Part shown: positions 27,675 through 35,874 of the stretch, one piece after another | Numbering within the stretch: the first letter of the stretch is position 1 | Layout: every line of letters starts with the position of its first letter | Origin: Anaerolineae bacterium | GTDB taxonomy: Bacteria > Chloroflexota > Anaerolineae > Aggregatilineales > Phototrophicaceae | DNA length: 64,000 bases | Direction: 5' to 3' | NCBI GenBank assembly: GCA_022824465.1 | Contig: JAJDZV010000004.1 | Location: 833,349 to 897,348, forward strand | Translations under genes and position numbers: made by a program | The notes under the pieces: generated by a model | What the model saw: the letters and a program-made list of their open reading frames with translations, nothing else | Databases searched by the model: none | What the model was told of the DNA's origin: nothing

Positions 27675-28856
27675 TTGAGCCGAAGCACGACCACCGTTTG
27701 CTGGGTAAGCAGCGCGCGTTACTGCGAGCCGCTTGATGCCGCCAGCGCCCGCAAATGGCAGTTGCTGGCGGCTTTGAGCGCTTATGATTTTCGCGTAGTC
27801 GGCTTCGCAACCTCGCTGCGACCGCAGCGGTTCCATGAAGGCGCGCGTTTCTATTTGCTGCCGCTGCCGCCGACATCGCTCCTGCGCTACCTGAGCATGT
27901 TCAAGCTTGCGCCGCCGCTGCTGGCTTTCCTGGCGCTGCGCCACGACGCGGGAATCATCGTGGCGCAGAGTCCCTTTGAAGGCGCAATCGGCGCGGCTGT
28001 CAAGCGCTTCGCGGGGGTATTCAGACGGCGAATTCGGCTGATTGTGGAGAATCACAATAACTTCGAAGAAGACCTGTTTATGCAGCGGCGAGTTCCGCTG
28101 GAGGCGCTGTATCGGCGGCTCATGCTGGCGGCCGCGCGCTATGCATTTCGCAATGCCGACGCGCTGCGGGTCATCTCGACATCAACCGCCGAGCGAGCGC
28201 GTCACTTTGCGCCGGACCTGCCCCAAGCGCGTTTCATGACTTTCAGCGACACCGATGTTTTCCGGCGGACATCGCGGCGCGCGCCGGTCGACGAAGCGGT
28301 CGACATCGTGTATGCCGGCCTTTTGATCCCGCGCAAGGGCTTGCATCACTTGCTGAATGCCTTCGCCATGTTGGAGCAGCCGCGCGCGCAACTGCGCCTG
28401 GTCGGCAAAGCGGAGAACGCGGATTACGCCGCGGCGCTGCGCAAACAGGCGGGCGAGCTCGGCATTGAGGCGCGCGTACATTTTCATGGCGCCGTGTCAC
28501 AGGCGCAGCTGGCGCAGTTCTTTGCCGAAGCGAGAGTGATGGTTTTGCCCTCGCTGTCGGAAGGCTTGGGTCGCGTCGTGGTGGAAGCGATGCTGGTCGG
28601 CACGCCGGTCATCGGCAGTCGCGTCGGCGGCATCCCTGATCTGGTTCGCCATGGCGAGAATGGCTTGCTAGTTGAGGCTGGCGACGAGAGCGCATTGGCG
28701 GCGGCGCTGGCGCGAATGTTCCGCGACGATATCGCGGCGATGGGCGAACGCGCGCGCGCATTCGCCTTGGATTACTATTCGCCCGAGAAGTATGTCGACG
28801 GCTATCGTCAGCTCTTTGAGCTTGCGCTAGAGCGCAGCGGCGACGATTCCCCGTGA
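27675..28856 (+). CDS. Glycosyltransferase family 4 (GT-B fold)
   Basis: 393 residues from TTG. The C-terminal nucleotide-sugar domain is clear: IVYAGLLIPRKGLHHLLNAF, then SEGLGRVVVEAMLVGTPVIG with the EX7E motif, and GGIPDLVRHGENGLLV. The N-terminal acceptor domain is more divergent. Such enzymes transfer sugars to lipid- or protein-linked glycans for envelope polysaccharide. The stop codon overlaps the GTG start of the MATE gene (GTGA), so the two are coupled. A second GT4 gene is at 61800. Confidence 0.85.
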   Translation: MSRSTTTVCWVSSARYCEPLDAASARKWQLLAALSAYDFRVVGFATSLRPQRFHEGARFYLLPLPPTSLLRYLSMFKLAPPLLAFLALRHDAGIIVAQSPFEGAIGAAVKRFAGVFRRRIRLIVENHNNFEEDLFMQRRVPLEALYRRLMLAAARYAFRNADALRVISTSTAERARHFAPDLPQARFMTFSDTDVFRRTSRRAPVDEAVDIVYAGLLIPRKGLHHLLNAFAMLEQPRAQLRLVGKAENADYAAALRKQAGELGIEARVHFHGAVSQAQLAQFFAEARVMVLPSLSEGLGRVVVEAMLVGTPVIGSRVGGIPDLVRHGENGLLVEAGDESALAAALARMFRDDIAAMGERARAFALDYYSPEKYVDGYRQLFELALERSGDDSP

Positions 28857-30220
28857 GCATGGGCAATGCGCTGACGAGCGGCGATATCCCGGCGCAGATA
28901 CGCCGGATCGGCATCCCGGTCGGCATCGGCGTGCTCTTCAACAATCTGTTCCAAGTGGTCGATACCTACTTCGCAGGCGAGATCTCGCGAGAGGCGCTGG
29001 CGGCGCTGGGCTTGTCCTTCCCGATATACTTCATCATCTTCGGCCTGGGCAATGGCTTGGGCACGGGCGCCTCGGCTTTGATCGGCAATGCGCTCGGCGC
29101 GGGCGATAAGGACGGCGCCGCGCGTATGGCCGCCCAGGGATTGACCTTGACCGTCGTGATGAGCCTGGCGACGGCGGTCGTCGGCATCGCCGTTTCGCCA
29201 CAGCTCTTCGCTATTCTTGGCGCGGAGGGCGAGGGCATCGCTTACAACATGAGTTATATCACGCCGATATTCCAGGCGACCACCTTCTTCAATCTCGTCT
29301 TTATGTTTCATGCCGCGCTGTCGGCGCAGGGGGAGACGCGCCCATTGCGCAATTTCCTGTTCATGGGCTTCCTATTGAACATATTTCTCGACCCCTGGTT
29401 CATCCACGGCGGCTTTGGCTTGCCGGCTATGGGCATCGGCGGAGTCGGCATAGCGACTGCGCTGGTGCAAGCGATCGGCAGCCTCTATCTGGGCTGGCGC
29501 GCGGTCCGCTCGCCCTTGTTCAGCGTCCTCAGGCTGAATATGCTTCGGCCGAATCTACGGCTTATTCTGCAGTTGGCGCGGCAGGGCGCTCCGCCAGCGC
29601 TCGACCTTAGCACGATATCCATCGGCGGCTTCGTCGTGACCTATTTCATCAGTCGCTTCGGCGCCGATGCTGTCGCCGCGTACGCCATCGCCAGCCGGCT
29701 GGACGGGCTGATTTGGATTCCGCTGGTCGGCTTGGATGTCGCCACCTTGGTGCTGGTCGCGCAGAACAATGGCGCGCGCCGCTTCGACCGCATGTGGCAG
29801 ACCTACAACACAGCGCTGCGCTACGGGCTGATTCTGATGACCGTTAGCGGGATAACGGTCTTCGTCTTCGCCTACGATTTGATCGCGTTCTTCGCGGATG
29901 ATCCCGCCGTCATCGAGATAGGCGTGGTCTATATTCGCATCGGCGCCTTGAGCCTATGGTCGAAGCCGCTTGGCTTCATCGGCTTTGCGGCGCTGCGCGG
30001 CATCAAGCGACCTATGCTGCCTATGATCATCAGCCTGACGCGCATGATCGCGCTGCCAGCCGTCGCGCTATACCTGCTGATCACGCTGCTCGGCGCCGGT
30101 CTGGAAAGCATATGGTGGACCATAACCTCAATCACCATCGGCACGGGCTTGCTCGCCCACTACTGCGTTCATCGGTTGATGCCGCGCGGCTTGCTCAGCG
30201 CCGGACCAACAAGGTCGTGA
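28853..30220 (+). CDS. MATE-family efflux transporter
   Basis: 455 residues, about 12 membrane helices in two homologous halves. Typical features are IGIPVGIGVLFNNLFQVVDTYFAG at the start and GLGNGLGTGASALIGNALGAG in the first half. The family exports cationic drugs or lipophilic molecules in exchange for Na+ or H+. GTG start overlapping the GT4 stop; an ATG lies two codons further on. The 3' end overlaps the convergent GT39-like gene by 26 bases. Confidence 0.9.
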   Translation: MSMGNALTSGDIPAQIRRIGIPVGIGVLFNNLFQVVDTYFAGEISREALAALGLSFPIYFIIFGLGNGLGTGASALIGNALGAGDKDGAARMAAQGLTLTVVMSLATAVVGIAVSPQLFAILGAEGEGIAYNMSYITPIFQATTFFNLVFMFHAALSAQGETRPLRNFLFMGFLLNIFLDPWFIHGGFGLPAMGIGGVGIATALVQAIGSLYLGWRAVRSPLFSVLRLNMLRPNLRLILQLARQGAPPALDLSTISIGGFVVTYFISRFGADAVAAYAIASRLDGLIWIPLVGLDVATLVLVAQNNGARRFDRMWQTYNTALRYGLILMTVSGITVFVFAYDLIAFFADDPAVIEIGVVYIRIGALSLWSKPLGFIGFAALRGIKRPMLPMIISLTRMIALPAVALYLLITLLGAGLESIWWTITSITIGTGLLAHYCVHRLMPRGLLSAGPTRS

Positions 30221-32213
30221 GATACTCGTATTCGCGTCCGGTCGGCTCGCCGGCGCTGGTGTGAATCTGCAGAATCTCCTGGGCTCTTCCCGCTTGCGCG
30301 ATCGCGTACATGCCCAGCAGCAGCGGGTAATCGCCGTCGTCGATGTCACAGGGTATGTCTAATACGCGCTCGTCGAAGTAGAAGCGATCCGGTTGCCACA
30401 TGCTCGTCAGGAACATACCGCCGGGCATATCGTCCGCGCTGGCGACGCCGTTGCCGTCCGGACCAGCGATGACAAGCGTGGTGCTGTAGAGTACATCCAG
30501 AGCGACCTCGCTTGACCACCAGGTATCCACCGAAAGCCGCGCGCAGGGCTTCACTTGATGCTCGCCATTTAGCCGCCAGGCATGCAAGCCAATATCGGCG
30601 CCAAAACGCCACAGCGGCCCCTCTAGCGGCGGCTGGCGGCGGTACTCCCGTATTTCCAGCGAACGGTAATAGGTCTCGCCGGGGAAGCCGACAAAATCGT
30701 AAAGCGTGTAAGCCGCTTCAATCGCATCCAGCATTTTCTGCCCGCCTGGGTAGGGATTGCCGGTCACCAGCCAGAGCCTGTCGCGCTCGCCGAGATAGCC
30801 GCGCAGCGTGTCCCAGTCATTGGGAGCATAGCCGCTGACAGTGAGATCCGCATCGAAGCGCGGTGGCGCAACGGGATCGTCCGTTGGGTTATTCCAGCTC
30901 ACATAAAAGATGTCACGCGGCGTCAGCCCAAGGCGCGCGCGCTCCTGCAGATAATAGTTGATCGGGATGACTTCCCAGATGGCGGCGGCCGATACCACCA
31001 AGCGATCGCGCTCCTTGTCATATCGCTCGTCGAGGTAGGCTGCCAGTTCCGGATAGCCGGCGTTTCCATTGTAGAAGGGGTAGGTATGAAACTGCGTCAG
31101 GTAAGCTAGGCAGAAGAAGAGCAGCGACAACAACTGAAGCTGGCGCGGCATTTGGCGCAATGCGATAGCGGAAATCAGCGCGAGGCTCGGCGCGATTATC
31201 AGCCAGTTGCGCGGGGTTAAGCTTGGCACACTGGTATTTACCGCCAGGGGAATCGCCAGCATCGCCATCAAGGACAGGCTTATCCAGCTTTCCCGCCAGA
31301 TATGCGGAAAACGCATGCGTGAATCCAGCCGTCTCTGCGCTGGCGTCGCCGCGCGATCGTCCATTGAATTGGCGCCGCGCCAAGCGGATCCGAGCCTGAG
31401 CAGTATAGTCGCGACGCCTCCCAACAACAGGAGCAATCCCAAGCTTTCCGGATTGGAATGGAAATAGTCATAGAGCGCGAGCCAGCCTTCCTGGTCGGCC
31501 GCAACGCTGTATGCGATCACGCCGTCGCGGTCGACGTAATTGATGTAAGCCCGGTAGCCGACGAGAATCGCCAGGGCGGAAAACAGGGAAGCGCCTCGAC
31601 GATATAAGCTGGGATTCCAGCGAACGAAAACGAAAACGCACAGGAGTTGACCCGCAATTACAAATGCCATGAATGGGTGCGTATAGGCAGGCGCTGTCGC
31701 GGTCAGCAAAGCGCACATGCCTCGCGTCAAATCGGGTTTGCGGATGAAGCGCAACAGCGCCAAGGGGAAACTCACAGCGCCAAATACCAGCAAGGCGTAC
31801 GGGCGCGCTTCATGGCTGTAATAGGCGTAAATGCCGTATGTTCCGAGCAGCAGCAGCGCGAGCCAGCCTGTGCGCCGGTCAAAGAGGTCAGTCGAGAGCC
31901 GATAGAATAGCGCCAGTGTCAAAACGGTCGTGAGCGACGAAAAGTAACGGGTGATGTTTTCTACATGACCAAATAGATGAATCCAGATATCCTGGAGAAA
32001 GTTCTCCGGATACAAGTGTAAAAGCGGCTGCAGCAAATGAGGAATGAAACCGACGTCTTCTATGTTCGCCATCGCGAAGTGCACGACCCAGGCTTCATCC
32101 TGCCGGTAAGGCCGATCCTGGAAATGATGCGATTGCACGACGATCAGAAAGAGGATCGTGATTGCCGCCTGAAGCAGCGAAAGCAGGTGCGAACGCAAGT
32201 TTCTTGTGTCCAT
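30195..32213 (-). CDS. GT39-like polytopic membrane glycosyltransferase
   Basis: About 672 residues. A first membrane helix (residues ~12-28) is followed by an extracytoplasmic loop with RQDEAWVVHF, where the Asp-Glu matches the catalytic pair of lipid-phosphosugar-dependent GT-C transferases. Several more hydrophobic helices run to about residue 390. The C-terminal ~270 residues are soluble and probably extracytoplasmic. The family glycosylates proteins or lipids (protein mannosyltransferase, ArnT-like). Start chosen at MDTRNLRSHLL; the upstream extension lacks hydrophobic or family features. Divergent from the zinc mini-protein gene 28 bases away. Confidence 0.75.
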   Translation of the reverse strand: MDTRNLRSHLLSLLQAAITILFLIVVQSHHFQDRPYRQDEAWVVHFAMANIEDVGFIPHLLQPLLHLYPENFLQDIWIHLFGHVENITRYFSSLTTVLTLALFYRLSTDLFDRRTGWLALLLLGTYGIYAYYSHEARPYALLVFGAVSFPLALLRFIRKPDLTRGMCALLTATAPAYTHPFMAFVIAGQLLCVFVFVRWNPSLYRRGASLFSALAILVGYRAYINYVDRDGVIAYSVAADQEGWLALYDYFHSNPESLGLLLLLGGVATILLRLGSAWRGANSMDDRAATPAQRRLDSRMRFPHIWRESWISLSLMAMLAIPLAVNTSVPSLTPRNWLIIAPSLALISAIALRQMPRQLQLLSLLFFCLAYLTQFHTYPFYNGNAGYPELAAYLDERYDKERDRLVVSAAAIWEVIPINYYLQERARLGLTPRDIFYVSWNNPTDDPVAPPRFDADLTVSGYAPNDWDTLRGYLGERDRLWLVTGNPYPGGQKMLDAIEAAYTLYDFVGFPGETYYRSLEIREYRRQPPLEGPLWRFGADIGLHAWRLNGEHQVKPCARLSVDTWWSSEVALDVLYSTTLVIAGPDGNGVASADDMPGGMFLTSMWQPDRFYFDERVLDIPCDIDDGDYPLLLGMYAIAQAGRAQEILQIHTSAGEPTGREYEYLTTLLVRR

Positions 32214-32228
32214 AGCGATGACGGCATG

Positions 32229-32235
32229 ATAGCAT
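32229..32235 (+). promoter_or_regulatory. Possible extended -10 immediately upstream of the zinc mini-protein
   Basis: TGATAGCAT (32227-32235) could serve as an extended -10. It ends six bases before the ATG at 32242, so transcription would start at or next to the start codon, giving a leaderless mRNA. Weak by itself; the same geometry recurs at tsaD. Confidence 0.3.
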
Positions 32236-32241
32236 ACAGGC

Positions 32242-32538
32242 ATGAATCGGAAAACGATTGCGCGCTGCGCATCCTGCGACGGCTTCGGCTGGTTCGAGGA
32301 CGACGCCGACAACTGCGATTGGTGCGCTGGCGCCGGTTATGTCTATCACGCGGCGGGGCGCGACTCGATTATCCCGGAAGCGGACTACCCCGCCGTCGCC
32401 GATGAACTGGAAGCGCTGGAGTTGGAGCGGTTGCGGGAGCTGGGCTACCAGGGAGTCGCCAAGCAACCATGGCGTCAGCGTATCCGCCAGGACACCCAGC
32501 TCGGCCGCAACCCCTATGAAAATGCCGCCGAGGACTAG
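32242..32538 (+). CDS. Small DnaJ-type zinc-finger protein
   Basis: 98 residues. Two CxxCxGxG-type motifs, CASCDGFG (9-16) and CDWCAGAG (25-32), form what looks like one four-cysteine zinc centre of the DnaJ/Hsp40 cysteine-rich class, without J domain or substrate domains. The rest is acidic and helical (VADELEALELERLRELGY). It may be a zinc-binding adaptor or redox sensor; function unknown. The 3' end overlaps the convergent small membrane gene by 4 bases. Confidence 0.65.
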   Translation: MNRKTIARCASCDGFGWFEDDADNCDWCAGAGYVYHAAGRDSIIPEADYPAVADELEALELERLRELGYQGVAKQPWRQRIRQDTQLGRNPYENAAED

Positions 32539-32765
32539 GCGTCGCTGGTATCGGCTGGCTCGTCTACTGGCGTCCGCAACTCGTTCAACAGCCGCGCGAT
32601 ATCCACCAGCAAGTCATCCAGACGGCTTTCGGTCCGCTGGCTGACTTCGCCGAGCCGTTCGATCAGACGCGCCGTCTCGCCCGGCGGAAAGCTGCGATAA
32701 GCCCACCAGTATACCAAGGTCACGACAGCGAGCGCCAGCATTTGAAATACCTGTTCGAAGTCCAT
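32535..32765 (-). CDS. Small single-pass membrane protein, possibly phage-derived
   Basis: 76 residues: one N-terminal helix (MLALAVVTLVYWWAYRSF) and a helical tail (LIERLGEVSQRTESRLDDLL). A strong GAGGAGGAG ribosome-binding site precedes the ATG. It is the third gene of a same-strand strip with 33268 and 32812 (46-base gap). Size and topology would suit a holin- or spanin-like protein, but no specific family is recognised. Confidence 0.6.
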   Translation of the reverse strand: MDFEQVFQMLALAVVTLVYWWAYRSFPPGETARLIERLGEVSQRTESRLDDLLVDIARLLNELRTPVDEPADTSDA

Positions 32766-32811
32766 CTCTCCTCCTCCTCGCTCAATGATTCAATCTGCGT
32801 TTATGCCGCGC

Positions 32812-33264
32812 TCAAGCCGGATCGACTTGGATCCGCAGGGCACCGCTGGCGTAATTGCCCGTCTGGCGATACAGGAAGATGCTATGCGTTCCGGCCGTCA
32901 AAGCGCGCAGGCGCCAACTGACCTCGCCGGCGACGACCGCAATCTGTTCGCGTTTGAAGAACTCGCCATCGCGCAGGATCAAGGCGGCTAGCGCGCTGTC
33001 CTCGGCGATAAGGGCGGCGCGACAGCTGATGACGGGATCGGCGCCGCCGACGGTCACGCGGTTCGCCGACGAAGTCAGCGGCAGCGCGCCGAACTGACTG
33101 AGCACGTCGCTGGCTCGCTGCTGCTCCGGCGGGTTGTGATGCAGCAAATGAATGCGCGACCGCCCGCCGCCAACGGACACGCCGCAAGTGGCCGCGCCCA
33201 AGGCAGCCCGCGCGACCGCGTCCAACAGCAGAACGTCTAAATTCGCTCGACCCAGGATATCCAT
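32812..33264 (-). CDS. Uncharacterised protein in the phage-type strip
   Basis: 150 residues. It begins MDILGRANLDVLLLDAV and ends in a beta-rich segment (GTHSIFLYRQTGNYASGALR) that parallels the last part of its neighbour (GQHTFKLRWKTS). No catalytic motif. Only 3 bases separate it from the upstream gene, so they are certainly co-transcribed. Probably a virion- or appendage-like structural protein by association. Confidence 0.6.
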   Translation of the reverse strand: MDILGRANLDVLLLDAVARAALGAATCGVSVGGGRSRIHLLHHNPPEQQRASDVLSQFGALPLTSSANRVTVGGADPVISCRAALIAEDSALAALILRDGEFFKREQIAVVAGEVSWRLRALTAGTHSIFLYRQTGNYASGALRIQVDPA

Positions 33265-33267
33265 CGG

Positions 33268-33777
33268 TCAAATCTCCTTCGCCCAGAATTGCGGATGCAG
33301 ATCGACGACATCAAGCTTCGAGGTGTTGCCGGGCGACGTCTTCCAGCGCAGCTTAAAGGTATGTTGGCCGGCGCTAAGCCCCGAGACCAGCATGACAAAG
33401 GAAAGCGGATCATGCAGGTTGCCGCCGTTGTTATAGGCAGCCGTTCTGCGGATGATGCCGTCATCAGCGACATAGTCGACGCCGTCGACCGCCACATTGA
33501 GGAAGGTGGCGCCGCTCGATCGCTGGCTCTGAACCGTGCCGGTAAAGCCGATTAGCACATCGCCGCCATGCGTCGTCAGCGTCAACGACAGCTTGTCGGC
33601 ATCCACATCGACAAACTCGGTCGCGGTGGTCGTCAAGAACGCGGCGCCGCTGACAAAGACGCCGGCGCTGTTGTCCAACCGATCCCTTAGGTAGGTCTGG
33701 TTGTCCCGCAGGTAGGTGTTGAGGTCCAGCGATGTCAGCGGTTCGCTCGACCACGTCTTAGGTGTTGTCCAGGTCAT
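33268..33777 (-). CDS. Phage structural-type protein (tail/appendage-like)
   Basis: 169 residues starting MTWTTPKTWSSEPLTSLDLNTYLRDN, an N-terminal pattern (TW...P..W..G/S E.LT...LN.hlrDN) common in virion-associated proteins. A beta-sandwich-like region follows (LSLTLTTHGGDVLIGFTGTVQ, ATFLNVAVDGVDYV, GQHTFKLRWKTS). AAAGGAAA lies upstream of the ATG. The leader carries a 17-base element shared with the portal gene at 57516. Domesticated phage or phage-like particle component is the best guess. Confidence 0.6.
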   Translation of the reverse strand: MTWTTPKTWSSEPLTSLDLNTYLRDNQTYLRDRLDNSAGVFVSGAAFLTTTATEFVDVDADKLSLTLTTHGGDVLIGFTGTVQSQRSSGATFLNVAVDGVDYVADDGIIRRTAAYNNGGNLHDPLSFVMLVSGLSAGQHTFKLRWKTSPGNTSKLDVVDLHPQFWAKEI

Positions 33778-33832
33778 GTGATTTCCTTTCGTATAGGCTT
33801 GGACCTGGCATAAGCATAGAACAAGTGTGCAC

Positions 33833-33880
33833 TTCAAAGGCGACTAAATAGTCGCGTTTGAATAAATTCATAACATTACG
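33833..33880 (-). repeat. Conserved upstream element, copy 1
   Basis: TTCAAAGGCGACTAAAT (33833-33849, plus-strand reading) is identical to 57566-57582. Homology continues weakly for another ~30 bases (CG.. TTG, AATTC, AAC positions). The element lies 55 bases upstream of the phage-type gene at 33777. In this copy it is part of a palindrome CGACTAAATAGTCG. Confidence 0.7.
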
Positions 33881-34050
33881 CTGAAGGCTAGTATTTATGC
33901 GGTCTATGAGGCGTGGAGCGTCCGCCGAATGCGGCATTCTCAGCCGGTTTGCGGGCAAGGGAGGACGGTTGCGCCTGATTCGTTGGCGGGGACGCTCGGG
34001 GAGATACGAATGGTATAGCGCTGCGCCTTTGTCCGCGCGACTCGGCCGAC

Positions 34051-34542
34051 TCAGGCAAGCGAGGCGAGGTATTTGTCCAAGCGTGAAAAGGTTGAGGCGA
34101 CGCCGGCTTCCACGCCCATATCGATCACCTGGTCGCGCGCTTCTTTGGAGTTTTAGCGCGAGACATTGGAGACGATGGTCGCGCCCTCGGCCTTGGCAAA
34201 CTCGTACGACACCTGCGCTTGCGGCAAGTCGGCTAGGGCACGGCCGTCTTCATCGGTGAAGACGTCCACGCCGGTGAAACGCCGCGGCGCCTCAATGTCG
34301 CTGTAGAGCAACTTGCCGCAATAGCGCTGGCCGTCGGCATCCTCGAAACAATAGAACCAGCTTCCACCAGGGCGGAAGTCGACCTGGCAGATCGGCGTCG
34401 TGAAACCTTCCGGTCCCCACCAGCGTCTGAGATGCCGCGCCTGCGTAAACGCCGCCCAGACCTGTTCGCGCGGACTGGCGAAACTGCGAACGATCTTGAT
34501 CTCGTTGTCGCTCGGCGTGCTGAATTCGTTTATGGTCGTCAT
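34051..34542 (-). pseudogene. AHSA1/SRPBCC-domain gene interrupted by an in-frame stop
   Basis: The first 129 codons encode an AHSA1-type START-fold protein: IKIVRSFASPREQVWAAFT, HLRRWWGPEGFTTP, FRPGGSWFYCFEDADG. The frame then meets TAA (plus 34153-34155) after IVSNVSR. It continues without a shift as NSKEARDQVIDMGVEAG, the normal C-terminal helix of the family (usually RY.s.e.Rd.vidmGme.G), to a TGA at 34051. The stop most likely replaced a tyrosine codon (TAC/TAT to TAA). The whole unit would be 163 residues, the usual length. Loss of the C-terminal helix should destroy the fold, so this is a recent pseudogene or a sequencing error. Confidence 0.8.
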
Positions 34543-34584
34543 TGTCTCTCTCCATCCCGTCTCGATCGTTACAGATCTGCGCCA

Positions 34585-35799
34585 TCAGCGCGCGTCGGCT
34601 TGAATCCGCCCCTTGCGCACGTGATACAATTGCGCCTTTTCCAGGAAAGCGTCGCTGAAGGTTTCAAGCTCGGTCGTTGTGAGCAGGGTCTGCGCCCCGC
34701 TATGCAAGCGATCCAGCAAGTAGCGGCGCCGGCCGCCATCCAATTCGGCGACCACCTCGTCAAGCAGAAAAAGCGGATACTCGCCAAGTTGTTCGCGCAT
34801 CCATTCCAGCTCGGCGAATTTCAGCGCCATGACCGCAGTGCGCGCCTGGCCCCGGCTGCCATACAAGCCGCAATCGCGATCGTTGATGAAGAGCCGAAGC
34901 TCGTCGCGATGCGGACCAGCCAGCGTGACGCCGCGGCGGATCGCTTCGGCCCGCCGTTGCAGCAACTGTTCCAGAAACTGCGGCTGAATCTCTTCGGGCG
35001 TCAGCTGCCGATTGAGGTCCAAGCCGTGCAAATCAAAGGACATCTGCCCGCCGTCGCTATCGGCGCGCGGCGCGATGCTCGGCATGTATCTGAGGCTGAG
35101 TGTTTCCGCCCCGCCGGTTAGGGCGTGATGCGTATCGCAAGCCTTGACTTCCAGTTCGCGCAGGAACTGTTGACGTCCGGCGATGATGACCGCGCCGGCC
35201 CCCGCCAGTTGTTCGTCCCAATACGCCAGTTCGACCGCGCCCGCGCGCTTTTCGGCGACGCGTTTGAGCAGGGCGTTGCGCTGCGGCAGAATCTTCTCGT
35301 ATTCGTTCAGCGCCATGAAGTACTCGACCTGGACCTGGCGCAGGGTGGCGTTCATGAAGCGGCGGCGGTCGGCGGGCGCGCCTTCGATCAGCGACAAGTC
35401 CCGCGGCAGGAAGAGCACGACATTGAGCAAGCCAACGACATCCATCACGCGTTTTTCGATGCTATTGTGCTTGACGGATTTCTTGAAGCGGGGCGAACCG
35501 CTGCTCATATCCAGCATCAGCGTGATATCCAGCTTGTCGTATGCGCTGGATTTGCCGCCCAACTCAGCCGACAAGCGGGCGAAGGGAATCGGATCGCTCT
35601 CCGTGCGCCAGTGAATCAATTGACGGTCGCTGGTCGTGTAGGGCGAAGTCGAGGTGGCCAGATAGTATATCGCCTCGAGCGCGCTGGTCTTGCCCTGCGC
35701 ATTTGCGCCATGAAGCACAATCGGACGATCAGCTGGCAAGCTCAATTCCAGCCGCGCATAGTTTCGGAAATTCGTCAGTGAGAGGTGGTCTATCTGCAT
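34585..35799 (-). CDS. recF: DNA replication and repair protein RecF
   Basis: 404 residues. Walker A is HGANAQGKTSALEAIYYL (33-50) after the typical start MQIDHLSLTNFRNYARLEL. LFLPRDLSLIEGAPADRRRFMNATLRQ is the RecF-specific segment, and FLLDEVVAELDGGRRRYLLD the Walker B/D-loop. RecF binds ATP at single/double-strand junctions and loads RecA with RecO and RecR. dnaA, dnaN and gyrB, the usual neighbours, are absent, so the gene is away from the origin here. A possible -10 TACAAT lies ~35 bases upstream on the minus strand. Confidence 0.92.
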   Translation of the reverse strand: MQIDHLSLTNFRNYARLELSLPADRPIVLHGANAQGKTSALEAIYYLATSTSPYTTSDRQLIHWRTESDPIPFARLSAELGGKSSAYDKLDITLMLDMSSGSPRFKKSVKHNSIEKRVMDVVGLLNVVLFLPRDLSLIEGAPADRRRFMNATLRQVQVEYFMALNEYEKILPQRNALLKRVAEKRAGAVELAYWDEQLAGAGAVIIAGRQQFLRELEVKACDTHHALTGGAETLSLRYMPSIAPRADSDGGQMSFDLHGLDLNRQLTPEEIQPQFLEQLLQRRAEAIRRGVTLAGPHRDELRLFINDRDCGLYGSRGQARTAVMALKFAELEWMREQLGEYPLFLLDEVVAELDGGRRRYLLDRLHSGAQTLLTTTELETFSDAFLEKAQLYHVRKGRIQADAR

Positions 35800-35874
35800 C
35801 GGCGCCCGCGGCTCGCCTCATCAACGCCTGCCATTGTAAGCGCGCGCGAGCATCCGCGACAGTCCAGCTCGGGC

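Noticed and set aside
34051..34542. Frameshift in the AHSA1 gene
   Set aside because: The residues before and after the stop are in the same frame, so it is a nonsense codon, not a shift.
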